From NCBI RefSeq assembly GCF_022758885.1, contig NZ_JALEBH010000001.1, positions 2,511,501-2,575,500 of the forward strand: DNA of 64,000 nt. The letters run 5' to 3'. This DNA is from Sphingobium sp. BYY-5. Its GTDB lineage: Bacteria > Pseudomonadota > Alphaproteobacteria > Sphingomonadales > Sphingomonadaceae. Each line of letters starts with the position of its first letter. Position 1 is the first letter of the stretch. Below are positions 7,826 through 18,000 of the stretch, in pieces. A model generated the notes under the pieces. The model had not been told where the DNA came from and made no database searches. It saw only the letters and a list, made by a program, of their open reading frames with translations. The translations under genes and the position numbers were made by a program.

Positions 7826-8851
7826 ATGGAAGAGTATATCGGATTCGACGTGTCGATGAAAGAGACCGCCGTTTCTATCCGCCGTGACGGTAAGCGGATT
7901 TGGCGCGGCAAGTGCGCCTCAGACCCCAAAGTTTTAGCGGACCTGGTCCGCAAGCGGGCGCCGCATGCAAAGCGTGTCGTATTCGAGACGGGTCCTCTGT
8001 CGGTATGGTTCTTCCATGCGTTGCAGGCAGAAGGTGTACCTGCGATCTGCATCGATGCGCGCCACGCCAAAGCTGCCCTGGACATGGCGCCCAACAAGAC
8101 CGATGCGAACGATGCTGACGGACTGGCCCATCTGGCTGAGGTAGGTTTCTTCCGGGAAGTTCGCGTAAAGGGCTTTGAGAGCATGCTCTCGCGCACGCGC
8201 ATAGCCGCACGCAATAGGCTGGTGAGGATTTCAGTGGAGCTTTTCAACCAGATCCGCGGGTTGATGAAGACGTTCGGCCTAGTCGTCCCTTCCGCCAAGG
8301 GAGGTAAGTTTGACGAGCATATTTGCCGTTTACTGGATGGGCGAGCTGACCTTGCACCTATCCTGATGCCAATCCTTGAGGCGTGGCGAGCTATCCGGGT
8401 ACGAGCAGCAGAGCTTGGCCGTCAGCTCCTGGCTGAGGCACGGCAGAGCCAGGCATGCCAACTCCTCAGTCGATACCGGGCGTCGGCGCCATCACTGCGA
8501 CAGCGTTCACCAGCGCCATTGAGGATCCTGCCAATTTTAAGAAATCACGATCTGTCGGCGCGTGGATCGGTCTGACGACCCGACGTTACCAATCAGGTGA
8601 GGTCGATTATGATGGCCATATCTCCAGGCGCGGCGACGCTCATCTGCGCGGCCTTCTCTACGAAGCGGCAACCGTCATCATGACGCGTGCAGCGGCAAAA
8701 AGCAGTCTGCGAACCTGGGGGGCTCAAGCTGCGCGAGAAAATCGGCTTCAAGCGCGCCGCTGTGGCTGTGGCGCGTAAACTGGCAGTTATCATGCATGCC
8801 ATGCTCGTATCTGGAGAGCTTTTTGAGAGGAAAGCAGACATTACCATCTAA
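7826..8851 (+). pseudogene. IS110-family transposase, double frameshift
   Basis: The N-terminal DEDD domain is intact (YIGFDVSMKETAVSI, ETGPLSVWF, IDARHAKAALDMAPNKTDANDADGLA), but the frame shifts near 8470 into IPGVGAITATAF...VGAWIGLTTRRYQSGE, the conserved transposase_20 part. It shifts back near 8717-8722, in a run of six G, to LKLREKIGFKRAAVAVARKL and a stop at 8849. The two shifts compensate. The whole would be a standard IS110 transposase of about 340 residues, so this is a decayed copy unless the shifts are sequencing errors. Confidence 0.88.
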
Positions 8852-9358
8852 CATTATCCAGCTCACACGCCCGATAGCGTGTAGAGGCGTCCTTGCCAGG
8901 ACGTGGCTGAACCATTCCGCCTAGGCTGTTGCACTTCCCTTGTTGGAATGTGCGTTTTACACATTGGAAGGTTCTCCCGCGAAGCCCCATCATGCGGCAG
9001 CCGATGTTGACCGCGACGACGACAGTGCTCCGGGCAGGTTCATCTCTCTATGCTTTTTAGGGCTTGCAAATTGGGCCGCTATTAGACGACAGCCTCGACC
9101 AAAGTACGTCGTTCTGCTGCAAGCGGTGAACGTCCACTTACGCTATGACCAGTCATTGAAATCGGTTCAAACTTCCGGTGACAAGGGGATGGATGACGCC
9201 GATCGTCCGTCCTACATAGAAAAGGCGGCCCGTGATTTCTCACGAGCCGCCCCGGACGGTTCAAGCCTCGGAGACCTCTCCCCGTTCATGCTGGCACATG
9301 GGCGGGGCTGTTACCTGATGTACGAGGCGCGGGAGCGGGTGAGGCCCGCCCTCGGAAC
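8852..9358. other. 507-bp interval with no supported gene
   Basis: Follows the broken IS110 transposase. An open plus-strand frame runs through it but is antisense to the gene at 9359 and resembles no family. The only supported element is the minus-strand terminator at 9218-9251. The rest may be IS110 flank or decayed sequence. Confidence 0.4.
9218..9251 (-). terminator. Intrinsic terminator of the 9359 gene
   Basis: On the minus strand GGCGGC-CGTGA pairs with TCACG-GCCGCC around a GAAA-type loop and is followed by TTTTCT. It lies about 110 bases after the stop of the proline-rich HTH gene. Confidence 0.75.
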
Positions 9359-9997
9359 CTACGCCTTGCGGCGATGCTTAGGCAGAGCGACGTTCTTCCG
9401 ACGCGCGCGATTTTCTTCCTGGACGGCCGTAAATTCCGGCTCGAGTTCCTTCAATCGGGCCACCAGACCGCTAAGATCATATTCGTTGCTGGTCTTTCCG
9501 CGTCCCGGCCGAGTGCGACCAATCCGCGCAACCAGGCCGGCCGCCTCTAGCTCTGCAATCTGGCGCTGAATCTGGCGTTCACTCATGCCGATGCGATCCG
9601 ACAGCAGCTTTTTAGCCGGATATGGCTTGCGCTCCGGGTCCCACCAGAAATCGGCCAACTGCATGATGACATTGAACTGCACCGTGTTGATGCCAAGGCG
9701 GGCCTGCGCCCACATCAGCAGCGAGGGCACGATGCAGAAGCCCAGGTCCATCACCGGCTTGCCGTATTTCTTTTCCGACGCCTTACGCGTGTCCACCTTT
9801 TTTGCCGCCGCCGCGAGCTGGACGATGGAGGCACCAGGCATCGGGGGCACGCTCGCCAAAGGCGGGGGCGGCGGTGCAGGCGGTGCAGGCGGTGCCGCAA
9901 CGTTCTGCGACGGCCAGGCGAGCGGAGCAGCTGGAGCCGGCGCAGGCGGCATAAGCTGGATAGGGGGCGGGGGCGGTATGTTCGGCGTGTCGGTCAT
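9359..9997 (-). CDS. Winged-helix protein with proline-rich N-terminus
   Basis: 212 residues from the ATG at 9997, chosen because GAGGAAA lies just upstream; the frame is open further but without a better site. Residues 1-70 are low-complexity Pro/Ala (runs of PPPP, APAPAAP). The C-terminal half contains a helix-turn-helix (LLSDRIGMSERQIQRQIAELEAAGLVARIGR), like HTH_36 proteins found in plasmid and island replication modules. A basic tail follows (RARRKNVALPKHRRKA). A DNA-binding role is likely, but the exact function is unknown. Confidence 0.65.
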   Translation of the reverse strand: MTDTPNIPPPPPIQLMPPAPAPAAPLAWPSQNVAAPPAPPAPPPPPLASVPPMPGASIVQLAAAAKKVDTRKASEKKYGKPVMDLGFCIVPSLLMWAQARLGINTVQFNVIMQLADFWWDPERKPYPAKKLLSDRIGMSERQIQRQIAELEAAGLVARIGRTRPGRGKTSNEYDLSGLVARLKELEPEFTAVQEENRARRKNVALPKHRRKA

Positions 9998-10227
9998 AGT
10001 GCGTTTCCTCGATGACCGGGATATGGCACCAAAATTTGCGATTTCAAAGCGCGCCGATAGGACATAGAAGTCCGATCGCGCATGGACATTCACGACCTAT
10101 CGGGACCAGTCGCCAGTGTCCGATAAAGCAGCATGTATCCCAAGCTGCACATAGTCGTAACGCTCATACGAACGTAGCATGAAAGCGGAGCGGTCGCGGA
10201 TGTCCAGTCGGTTTCGACCTCTCAAAC

Positions 10228-10713
10228 TTAGAACGTCCAATCCTCTTCCTCGATCAACGTCAGCAGATCGATATGGCGCACGCCCTCACGATCGCAGACG
10301 AACGGAATCCGGGGCTTGTCTGCCGTGCCGCCCGCTTCCTGTGTCACGACGACCAGGCGCGGGTTGCCAGCGAGGGCTTGGGCGATCACGAACGGATCGC
10401 CACCCGACTTCCCTTTGCCGGTGTCCACCAGCTTCGGATAGGTTTGCATGATCCTGACGACCTCGCCTTGCACGTCGTCATCAATCTCGAGGAACATCGT
10501 TTCCTTGCGGTCCTTGGCCCACTCGAAAATCTCATCGTCCTTCTTTTTTAGCTCATGATAGACCTCGATCGTCGCGACCAGGCGACCGTCATCGATGAGC
10601 TGATCGAACGCGTTCCATAGACCGCTGAAACGCTTCGGCGGATAAGCACGCCGCCACGCATGCACAAGCGAGCTAGTGTCGATGCAGTAGATCGGCGGCT
10701 CTGCAGCGACCAT
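10228..10713 (-). CDS. DUF4411 PIN-like domain protein, putative toxin
   Basis: 161 residues with PIN-like acidic positions: CIDTSSLVHAW at the N-terminus, IEVYHELKKKDDEI in the middle and GKSGGDPFVIAQALAG near the C-terminal third. DUF4411 proteins are commonly encoded next to HTH/ImmA-IrrE proteases and are thought to act as RNase-type toxins; the activity here is inferred. The start overlaps the stop of the protease gene (TGATG), so expression should be coupled, with the putative toxin last in the operon. Confidence 0.82.
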   Translation of the reverse strand: MVAAEPPIYCIDTSSLVHAWRRAYPPKRFSGLWNAFDQLIDDGRLVATIEVYHELKKKDDEIFEWAKDRKETMFLEIDDDVQGEVVRIMQTYPKLVDTGKGKSGGDPFVIAQALAGNPRLVVVTQEAGGTADKPRIPFVCDREGVRHIDLLTLIEEEDWTF

Positions 10714-11909
10714 CAGCTATAGCCTAACTGTTGCTCAATGCCGGGAACATGGCGAACCTTCACGCCAAGATATCCCGACACATCAGAAAGGCTGATCCGA
10801 TCGAGATGATAATTCTCGATCACGCGGCGCACGAATGGCTTGCCGTAGTCGGCGACCGTCTCGCGCGGCATGTTCCGCGGGATCGGCTTGCCTTCATTCT
10901 TCTCGCGATCTCGTTGCCGCTGTTGCTGGAACTCGATCGCATATTGGGCGCGCTTGCGCCTGTAGAATGCTTCCGTGGTTCGCCCGAGCGTCAGCAGGCG
11001 ACGCACGATCGCCTCGCGCGACACACCATAGGTGAGCGAGAGCAATTGCACGCTGGCATCATCCCACTCGTGGCGCCCGTTGCCCTTCGCGGCGATCAAC
11101 GCCTCTTTTAGAAACAGGTCGCGGGGCATCAGGGCCGCGGCGGCGACCTGGTTGCAGAACACTTCGATCTTTTCATCATCGGCAGGGCGGGGGCCTTCGA
11201 TATCAAGATCGGAAACGCCGCTTTGCCGAAGCATCAAATGCGCCAGCTCATGGAACATCGAGAACGTGCGGCGCGCATAGGCATCCTTCCGGTTGATGAC
11301 CATGAAGGGCAGCACATCGGACCAGTAGGCAAAGCCCGAAGCCTCATCGCTACTTATTCGCGAGGCCTGGAACACCAGCACGCCCAACTCCTCGATCTTC
11401 CCGCGCCAGGCCAGAAAGGCGACGCGGGGATCGCGCCAGTGCGATTGCAGATCGTAATCGACGCCGAGCGCATCACGGAGCGCGGCCGCGGCCGTTTCCG
11501 GGTTGGTGGCGATCGTCGTCTCAACCTTGAAGGGGGCGGGGGTTTCGTCACCGTCCTCGAATAGCTCGAGGGCCAATTCGCGCCGTTGCTGTGCGAGCCG
11601 GATTTCTAGCGTCAGCTCCGGCGAGAAGCTGCGCATTCCCAAATCAGGCAGGCGCCGGAAATCGTGCATCGCCTGGAATGAATTTGTCGGTGGTTCCGGC
11701 AGATAGAAAACCGCAAGCGGCCGCTTATAGGCTTCGGCCAGTTTGCGGAGCTGGGGAATAGACGGCTGATCGTCGCCCGTTTCCCAGGCGGCGAGCTTTT
11801 CTTCATCTACATCGATCTTTGCGGCCGCGGCCGTGAGATCGAAACCGGCCGTTTCTCGCGCCCAGGTCAGAACGGCAGGATTGATCGTTGCCTTGATACG
11901 CTTCGTCAT
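10713..11909 (-). CDS. XRE-HTH / ImmA-IrrE zinc metallopeptidase
   Basis: 398 residues. An XRE-type HTH occupies about residues 10-65 (AAAKIDVDEEKLAAWETGDDQPSIPQLRKLAEAY), followed by the ImmA/IrrE protease domain with zinc motif HELAH at 220-224 and a likely third ligand Glu249 in EKIEVFCNQVAAAALMP. Such fusions bind DNA and cleave a regulator or are themselves regulated, and in this gene arrangement they serve as the antitoxin-like partner of DUF4411. The start overlaps the resolvase stop (ATGA). Confidence 0.88.
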   Translation of the reverse strand: MTKRIKATINPAVLTWARETAGFDLTAAAAKIDVDEEKLAAWETGDDQPSIPQLRKLAEAYKRPLAVFYLPEPPTNSFQAMHDFRRLPDLGMRSFSPELTLEIRLAQQRRELALELFEDGDETPAPFKVETTIATNPETAAAALRDALGVDYDLQSHWRDPRVAFLAWRGKIEELGVLVFQASRISSDEASGFAYWSDVLPFMVINRKDAYARRTFSMFHELAHLMLRQSGVSDLDIEGPRPADDEKIEVFCNQVAAAALMPRDLFLKEALIAAKGNGRHEWDDASVQLLSLTYGVSREAIVRRLLTLGRTTEAFYRRKRAQYAIEFQQQRQRDREKNEGKPIPRNMPRETVADYGKPFVRRVIENYHLDRISLSDVSGYLGVKVRHVPGIEQQLGYS

Positions 11910-12505
11910 GCTGGCGCACCGTCAACTCGCAATGCGCGATATAGCGTCGATCGGCCGACGTTGAGCGTGCGCGCCGTGTCAGACACGGAGGCACCGCCAT
12001 CGATCAACATGCGGGCATGTTCGACCTTGGACGGGTTGAGACTAGGGGCGCGGCCAAGATGCCGCCCACGGGATCGCGCCGTGGCCATGCCAGCCTTAGT
12101 CCGCTCGACGATCAAAGACCGATCAAATTCTGCGAGCGCGCCCATCATGTGAAATACCAAACGCCCCCCGGCTGTCGTCGTGTCGATGTTTTCCGATAGC
12201 GACACAATCTCGATACCGCGCTCGCCCAGGTTATGCACTAAATTGATGAGGTGCTTAACCGATCGGCCGAGCCGGTCGAGCTTCCAGACGACAAGCGCAT
12301 CACCAGGTTCGAGCATGGCGAGAGCCGCATCCAGGCCAGGGCGATATTTGGAGGCACCCCCGGCATGATCCTCGAACACGCGCGCGACAGCAGCCCCCTC
12401 AAGCGCATCGCGCTGCAGGTCTGGGTTTCCCTCCTCTATGGAGACGTAAGCATATCCGATTTTCACACTTGATTCTGACACAACCCTTTCGGGACGTGCA
12501 AGCAT
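11906..12505 (-). CDS. Serine recombinase (resolvase/invertase family)
   Basis: 199 residues with the resolvase core: catalytic Ser22 in GYAYVSIEEGNPDLQ, then VVWKLDRLGRSVKHLI, GRLVFHMMGALAEFDRSLI and ERTKAGMATARSRGRHLGR, and a C-terminal HTH (GGASVSDTARTLNVGRSTLYRAL). Short GTG starts a few codons downstream are possible. It heads a tightly overlapping operon with the HTH-protease and DUF4411 genes. It could serve as a recombinase or as the operon's DNA-binding regulator; no res-type repeat was recognised next to it. Confidence 0.88.
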   Translation of the reverse strand: MLARPERVVSESSVKIGYAYVSIEEGNPDLQRDALEGAAVARVFEDHAGGASKYRPGLDAALAMLEPGDALVVWKLDRLGRSVKHLINLVHNLGERGIEIVSLSENIDTTTAGGRLVFHMMGALAEFDRSLIVERTKAGMATARSRGRHLGRAPSLNPSKVEHARMLIDGGASVSDTARTLNVGRSTLYRALRVDGAPA

Positions 12506-12759
12506 TTGTTCTCTTGTGCGCCCCTACGCATTGCCTGATGCTCACCGAAAACGCGGATTCGACTGCCCGAGGCACGACTGCTGACCCACGAATCGTTGAA
12601 CGCAGCACGGCCGAGTGTGCGAAGGTCGGCTCTTGTAAGAAGCCGACGTTTAGAGATCCTGATAGGAGTGGCGGCTTTGTCCCACGAGCTTCCGACTGCT
12701 GTCGATCATTCAGCGCAAGGGGCTCGAAGCTGTCGCCCGACTCATGTCATGGCGCATCT

Positions 12760-15003
12760 TTACGCGTCGGCTTCATCATCCGCTTGACCCGCCCTCGCTT
12801 CCCTCGCCTCCCAAGGCTGCAGCACCTCCTCGAAATCGCCATCGTTAAAATGGATGTTGGCCTTTAGCGACCAGATGATGGACGCGGCGTCCCCATTGTC
12901 CGGCTTGGCCTTCGCCAAGTCATGAATGCGGCGCACAATCGCGACCGGCTTATCGAAGAAGGCGCCCAACCCATCGAGCGATAGCGTCGAGTTCGGCCCA
13001 TAAAGCTTTTGGACGAAGCGCAGGAGCCAGGCGTCGTCTCCCGATCGCGCCGCCACGTGTTGGACGACGGCCTCGCGCGCGCCGGCTTGCGACCAGGCAT
13101 AGAGCATGTCGGTCGCGCGGGGATCGGTCATCACCGTGTCGATGCCGCCAGCGCCGTAGCGCGCGATCATGATCTTGCGGATGACCTCGAACCCCTCGCG
13201 TGACGTCAACCGGTCGGTCGGATTGGGCCGGTCGCCGTAATAGCCGTGACCGAAGGTCTCGTCGCGCAGCAGATAGGAAAGGAAGCCGAGCGAGGTGCCC
13301 GCCTCGAACATCGCCTTGAGCGCCGGATCGAAGCGCTCGGGCGGCAGCGCGGCCTGGAACTGGCGCAGCATCGCGCGCGTCAGATAGTATATCCGCGGAT
13401 AGCCCCAGTCGTCGCCGCGAAAGTCCGCCGCCAGCGTGTCGGCCGCGTGGGACAGGCCGAGCATCAGCGTTTCGATCGGCCAGCGATGGATCACGTCCTT
13501 CTCGACGTAGCGTAGCTGGTCGAGCAGCCGCTCGGCCTTGGTCCCGCCGGCATCGCCCTTGCGATTGCCCATGGTCATGAGGAGGTGCGCGACCGGGTTG
13601 GCGCCCTCGCGCGCCGCTGCTAGCAGATCGGCAAGGTCCATGTCGGTGACGCTATCGGGCGGATCGATCAGGGTGAAATAGATGCGGGCATGGCTTGGGC
13701 TCGCCAGACGCTTGTCCCTTGCCGCGTGGAAATGCGCCGCGCCGCGCGCGCCCGAGAACAGCCGCTCTTCCTTCTCCTTGTTGAACGATTGGAACTGGAT
13801 GCCGGGCAGATGGCGGTCGAGTTCGAACTGCTGCTTGTCCCAGCTGAGCCCGTCGAGCTCCAGCGCGGCGTCCATCTCCTTGGCCATGTTCTCGCGCTCC
13901 GGATCAGAGACATGGGCACGCCCGCCGGCGAGCGCGACGAAGCTGGTCAGATAGTCCTCGACCCAGCGATAGAAATTGGGAGACCCCACCGCGATCATGC
14001 GCAGCCAGACGAGATCGGCTAGATCGACCCGGTCCTGGAGGCTCGGCCAGTAGACGCGCAAACTATCGAGCACGCGCACGACCGCGCGCGGGTTTTCGAG
14101 GACGCGGCCGCCGGTCTCGTCGATGACCTGCTGCAGATAGCCGACGCGCTCGGGCGGACATGTGGCGAAGGCCTGGAGCTCGGCCGAGAACCAGCGCCGC
14201 AGGGCAAAGGATTCGGGGCGCGGCACGGCAACCTCGGTCTGGACGATCTTTTCAAGATAGGCAGCACCGCTCGCGACGCCGGTGCCGGTCTCGATCGACC
14301 GCACCAAGGCCCGCGCGTCGTAGCAAAGGAGATAGGAGACGTTGGGGAAGTCGGCGACCGAGCGCACCAGGCGCAGGAGCTCGGCGACTTCCTTGGGTTC
14401 GAGGCGGTCGACATCGTCGATCGCGACGACGATGCGGCAATCGAGCTTGAGCAAAGCCTGCGAGAGCTTGTCCTTCTGCTCGACCAGGGTCGGCCCCTCG
14501 GTCTGCTCGGCCGCTGCCGCCGCGAGTTTTTCGAGGACGTCCCCTGCGAGCGATGCGCCGGGCACGAACAGGCCGGCCACGCCGGCGAGCTTGCCGACCG
14601 GCCCCAGGTGCCGGGCAAAGCTCTTGACCTGCGCGGCGACGTTCTTGGCGGCGATCTGGGTGGTGCCGGTCGCGTCGCCGGCGGCATGTTCGAGACCGGC
14701 GATCGCCTTCGCCAGATCCTCAAACAGGGCGGAGAGCAGCTGATCGCGGTCGCCGATCAGCCAGGGCCGGAATTCGACGGCGGCGACCTTGGCCCCATCC
14801 ATGGCGCGCAGCCGCTTGAGCACGAGCGCGAGCATGCTCGACTTGCCCGAGCCCCATTTGCCCTCGAGCCCGAACACGAAGCCCTTGTTCGCGGCCTGCG
14901 AGGTCAGCGAATCCGCGATGCGGTCGGCGAGCGCCGCGAAGCCGAAGCGATCCTCCGCTTCGCTCTGGATCGGGCGGTCGCCATGGAAGGTCGGATCGGT
15001 CAT
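12760..15003 (-). CDS. KAP-family P-loop NTPase
   Basis: 747 residues. KAP-type Walker A GKWGSGKS at residues 48-55, Walker B IVVAIDDVDRLEP at about 191-203. A moderately hydrophobic patch around 136-155 could be a weak membrane segment as in other KAP proteins. The C-terminal 400 residues are helical with no recognised domain. Second gene of an operon, 72 bases after the nuclease-STAND gene. KAP NTPases recur in phage-defence islands; whether this one is effector, sensor or accessory is unknown. Confidence 0.87.
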   Translation of the reverse strand: MTDPTFHGDRPIQSEAEDRFGFAALADRIADSLTSQAANKGFVFGLEGKWGSGKSSMLALVLKRLRAMDGAKVAAVEFRPWLIGDRDQLLSALFEDLAKAIAGLEHAAGDATGTTQIAAKNVAAQVKSFARHLGPVGKLAGVAGLFVPGASLAGDVLEKLAAAAAEQTEGPTLVEQKDKLSQALLKLDCRIVVAIDDVDRLEPKEVAELLRLVRSVADFPNVSYLLCYDARALVRSIETGTGVASGAAYLEKIVQTEVAVPRPESFALRRWFSAELQAFATCPPERVGYLQQVIDETGGRVLENPRAVVRVLDSLRVYWPSLQDRVDLADLVWLRMIAVGSPNFYRWVEDYLTSFVALAGGRAHVSDPERENMAKEMDAALELDGLSWDKQQFELDRHLPGIQFQSFNKEKEERLFSGARGAAHFHAARDKRLASPSHARIYFTLIDPPDSVTDMDLADLLAAAREGANPVAHLLMTMGNRKGDAGGTKAERLLDQLRYVEKDVIHRWPIETLMLGLSHAADTLAADFRGDDWGYPRIYYLTRAMLRQFQAALPPERFDPALKAMFEAGTSLGFLSYLLRDETFGHGYYGDRPNPTDRLTSREGFEVIRKIMIARYGAGGIDTVMTDPRATDMLYAWSQAGAREAVVQHVAARSGDDAWLLRFVQKLYGPNSTLSLDGLGAFFDKPVAIVRRIHDLAKAKPDNGDAASIIWSLKANIHFNDGDFEEVLQPWEAREARAGQADDEADA

Positions 15004-15075
15004 CGGATCATCTCGCGTAGCGGCTTATATTGTTGGTCGGTTTCTTTCGGGGTCCGACGCCCGGAAAACTGGCGG

Positions 15076-18000
15076 TCAATGCCAGGGCGCCTGATCATGC
15101 TTGGGCACGCGGCTGTAGGCGAGCGCGTCCTTGGCCTGTTTGCCGTCGTCCTTGAGCAGCGCGTTGAGCGCCGGAACATTGATCCGCCAATGGTCATAGG
15201 CGCGCGGGGCGATCCGCAGGCGCGCCGCTGTCATCGTCCGCCCTGCCCAGCGCGCGCAGCCGCGGCTCGCGCAGCGTACGAACAGTTCGAACGCGGCAAA
15301 CTGGACGAGCGGGTCGGGACTGTCGATGAAGGCGGTCAGCCAATGCCGGGCCTGGATCGTGCGCTCATAACGGCGATGCGCCCGGGTGCGCACCGCCGCC
15401 AGCCAGCGCGGCAAATCTGCGGGCAGCAGCCGCGCGTTCCACAGCGCGTCGGCCTCGGCGTCATGGTCGAGTTCGCCCGCCAGCACGAGTGCGCGGGCAT
15501 AGTCGTAGGTCGGCCCTTCCAGCAGTTCGGCGATGATGGCCAGATGGTCTGCGGTATCGCCCAGCCGGCGTAGGCCTGAGGCGGCCTCGAGCAGGAGCTG
15601 ATCGAACGCCAGGCCCTCCATCGCTTCGCGCCGCAGCGGACCGGTGACCGCATTGCCGGGAACATCGAACGGCATCAGACGCAGGTCGTCCGACTTGACG
15701 CTGGTCTCGCTCATACTGGCGATCAAGGCGCGCCACACCGCCGCCCCGCTCGGTCGTCCTGCGCGTAGCAGGGCGCGGGCAAGGTCGATCACCGCCTTGT
15801 GCGCGCCGAACAGCATATGGCCAAGGTCGAGCCGGCCGTTGCCGATCGCCGGCGCGAGCCATTGTTCGACCTCGTCCGCCTGCTCCGCCACGAGCCGGTC
15901 GTAGGAGCGCCCGTCGTCGATCGTATTGCTCATACCCTGCGAGGAGCGCGGCGGATCGAGTTCGGAGCGCACCCGCTTTTCGACACGATCGGCGAAGGCC
16001 CGGGCATAGCGCGGTTCGTCAGGCCAGACCCGCGCCAGATAGCCGAGCGCGAGCGGGATGATCCGCTCGAGCGGGTCGTCGTCGTACGGGATATCGGCCC
16101 GGGCGAGGGCCAGGCTGCCATGGGCCGCTTCGTCGCTGCCCTTGCCGGCGGCGCGCCAGGCGCTGTCGCGCAGGGCGTTGCACAGCCCGCGGTCGGGCGC
16201 ACGGTAGGCGACCTGCATGGCCGCGGTGCGCACCTCGGCATTGTCGTGGCGCATGAGCGCGGCGACCGGCGGGTAACCGGGCGGCATGGCCGCGATGTCA
16301 CCGTGGCCCAGCAGTGCAAGCCACCGCTTGAGTATGACAACATCGGTGCCTGGCGCGAGGATGTCCTCAAGTGCCCTGAAGGCTTCGGGCGCAAACGGCT
16401 TCAGGAGGTCGAGCTGGTTCTTGGGCCAGGTCGGCCCGTCGGGCATCGCCCGGAACGCGGCGAACTGCTCGGCGTCGCTCATGGTCGTCATCGCCAGCAC
16501 CGCAAGGGTCGCGTTCATCGTCGGGTCGCGCGCGCCGTCGCGGTTGGCAGGAAGCCGCAGGGAGGCCGCGAACATGGCGTCGATCCCGATCCGAACGTCC
16601 TCCCCATGCGCGATCCAGCTGGCGCCCAGGCCGGCGAGAATGCGGGTGAGATCGTGGCGCCCAGTATCGATATCGGTGGTGCGCGCGAGATAGCGCAGCA
16701 GCTGTCCGGGCGCCCAGCGCGCCAGCACTGCCCGCAGTTCGGGCCGCATGTCGAACGAGCGGTCCTGGTCCCGCGCGATCATGTCCGCCGCGGCGGCTTC
16801 GAGCAAGGCGATGGAAGCGGGCGCCAGGTCGGCCGCGGGATCGGTCGCCATCGCCAACAGGTCGGTGGTATGGCGCAGCGCGATCTCGCCCCAGCCGGGC
16901 TCGCGGTCCTTGGGCGCATAGGTCCAGGTCAGGAGCCCGGCTGCATCGCGCGTCACGCTGCTCGGACGCCCGAACCGGCGATTTTCGCGCTGCGCCAGTG
17001 GCCGGGCTTCCGGATCGCGCGAGGCGAGCGCGTCGAGCAGCCGATCGGCGGCCGCATCGGCATGCGGATCGGCGACCGCGCGGATATGGCGTGCCTGCGC
17101 GATCAGGGCGGTTTCGGCTGCGGCCGGATCCTCGCGGTTGGCGCGCAGCAGCCATTCGAACCGGTCGATGCTGACGTGCATTTCGCGGGTGAGCTCGGTC
17201 ACCACCGCGTAGTTTCCGAGCGCTTCGACGAACGGCGCGCGCGGCAGATAAGAGAGGGCGGACAGCAAGGTATCGGCCACGCACAGATAGTCCTCGTCAG
17301 GTTCGACGAGGATCAGCGGCGGCAGCGCGCCCTGACTGGCCGCGTTCCATGCCCCGACCCGAGCCGCGACGGCCGCCTGCGCGATCTCTTCGGGCGGATC
17401 GCCGCCGTTGACGACATCGCGCCAACCCCAGGCTTCGCTAAGCCAGATCGCCGCGCGCGCAGCCAAGGCGGTCATAACGGGCGGATAGGCTTCGGCGGCA
17501 TTGACGATGCCGGCGAGGTGAACATTGTGATCGCCGTGCAGCCGATCCCGGTCGCGCCAGACCTGTTCAGTCCGCTCCAGGAAATAGTCCGGATCCTCGG
17601 CGATGAGGCGCTGGTAGCGTTTGAGCTCGTCGCCGTAGAAATTGTCGCTGCCAAGCCAGGTATCCAGAAGGACGCTGCGGGCCGCGGGGCTGAAGTCAGG
17701 CGAGATCGTCGCGAACGAGGCGGCGATGCCGGTGAGGGTCACGCCAAGCTGAAGCCCGCGCAGATCGTCGATGAACGCCGCGATGCGTTGGGTGGCGGCT
17801 TCGGCGGTGTCGAGCGTCTGCACGGCGCGCGCCAGGGCCAGCCCCATGGCGATTGGCGCGAGGTCCGGATTCACGCGGAACCGGTGCGGCTCGCCAGGCA
17901 CCGGCGCGAACCAGACGCCGCTGACGATCGCGCTGACCGTCGCGTCGCCGCCGGGCGACCCGCTTTCCTCGCCAAGCGCCGCGCCGATCTCGCGCCGCAG

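Noticed and set aside
12612..12660. Hairpin GTCGGCT/AGCCGAC upstream of the resolvase
   Set aside because: Seven-bp stem with only GTTT after it; too weak to call a terminator.
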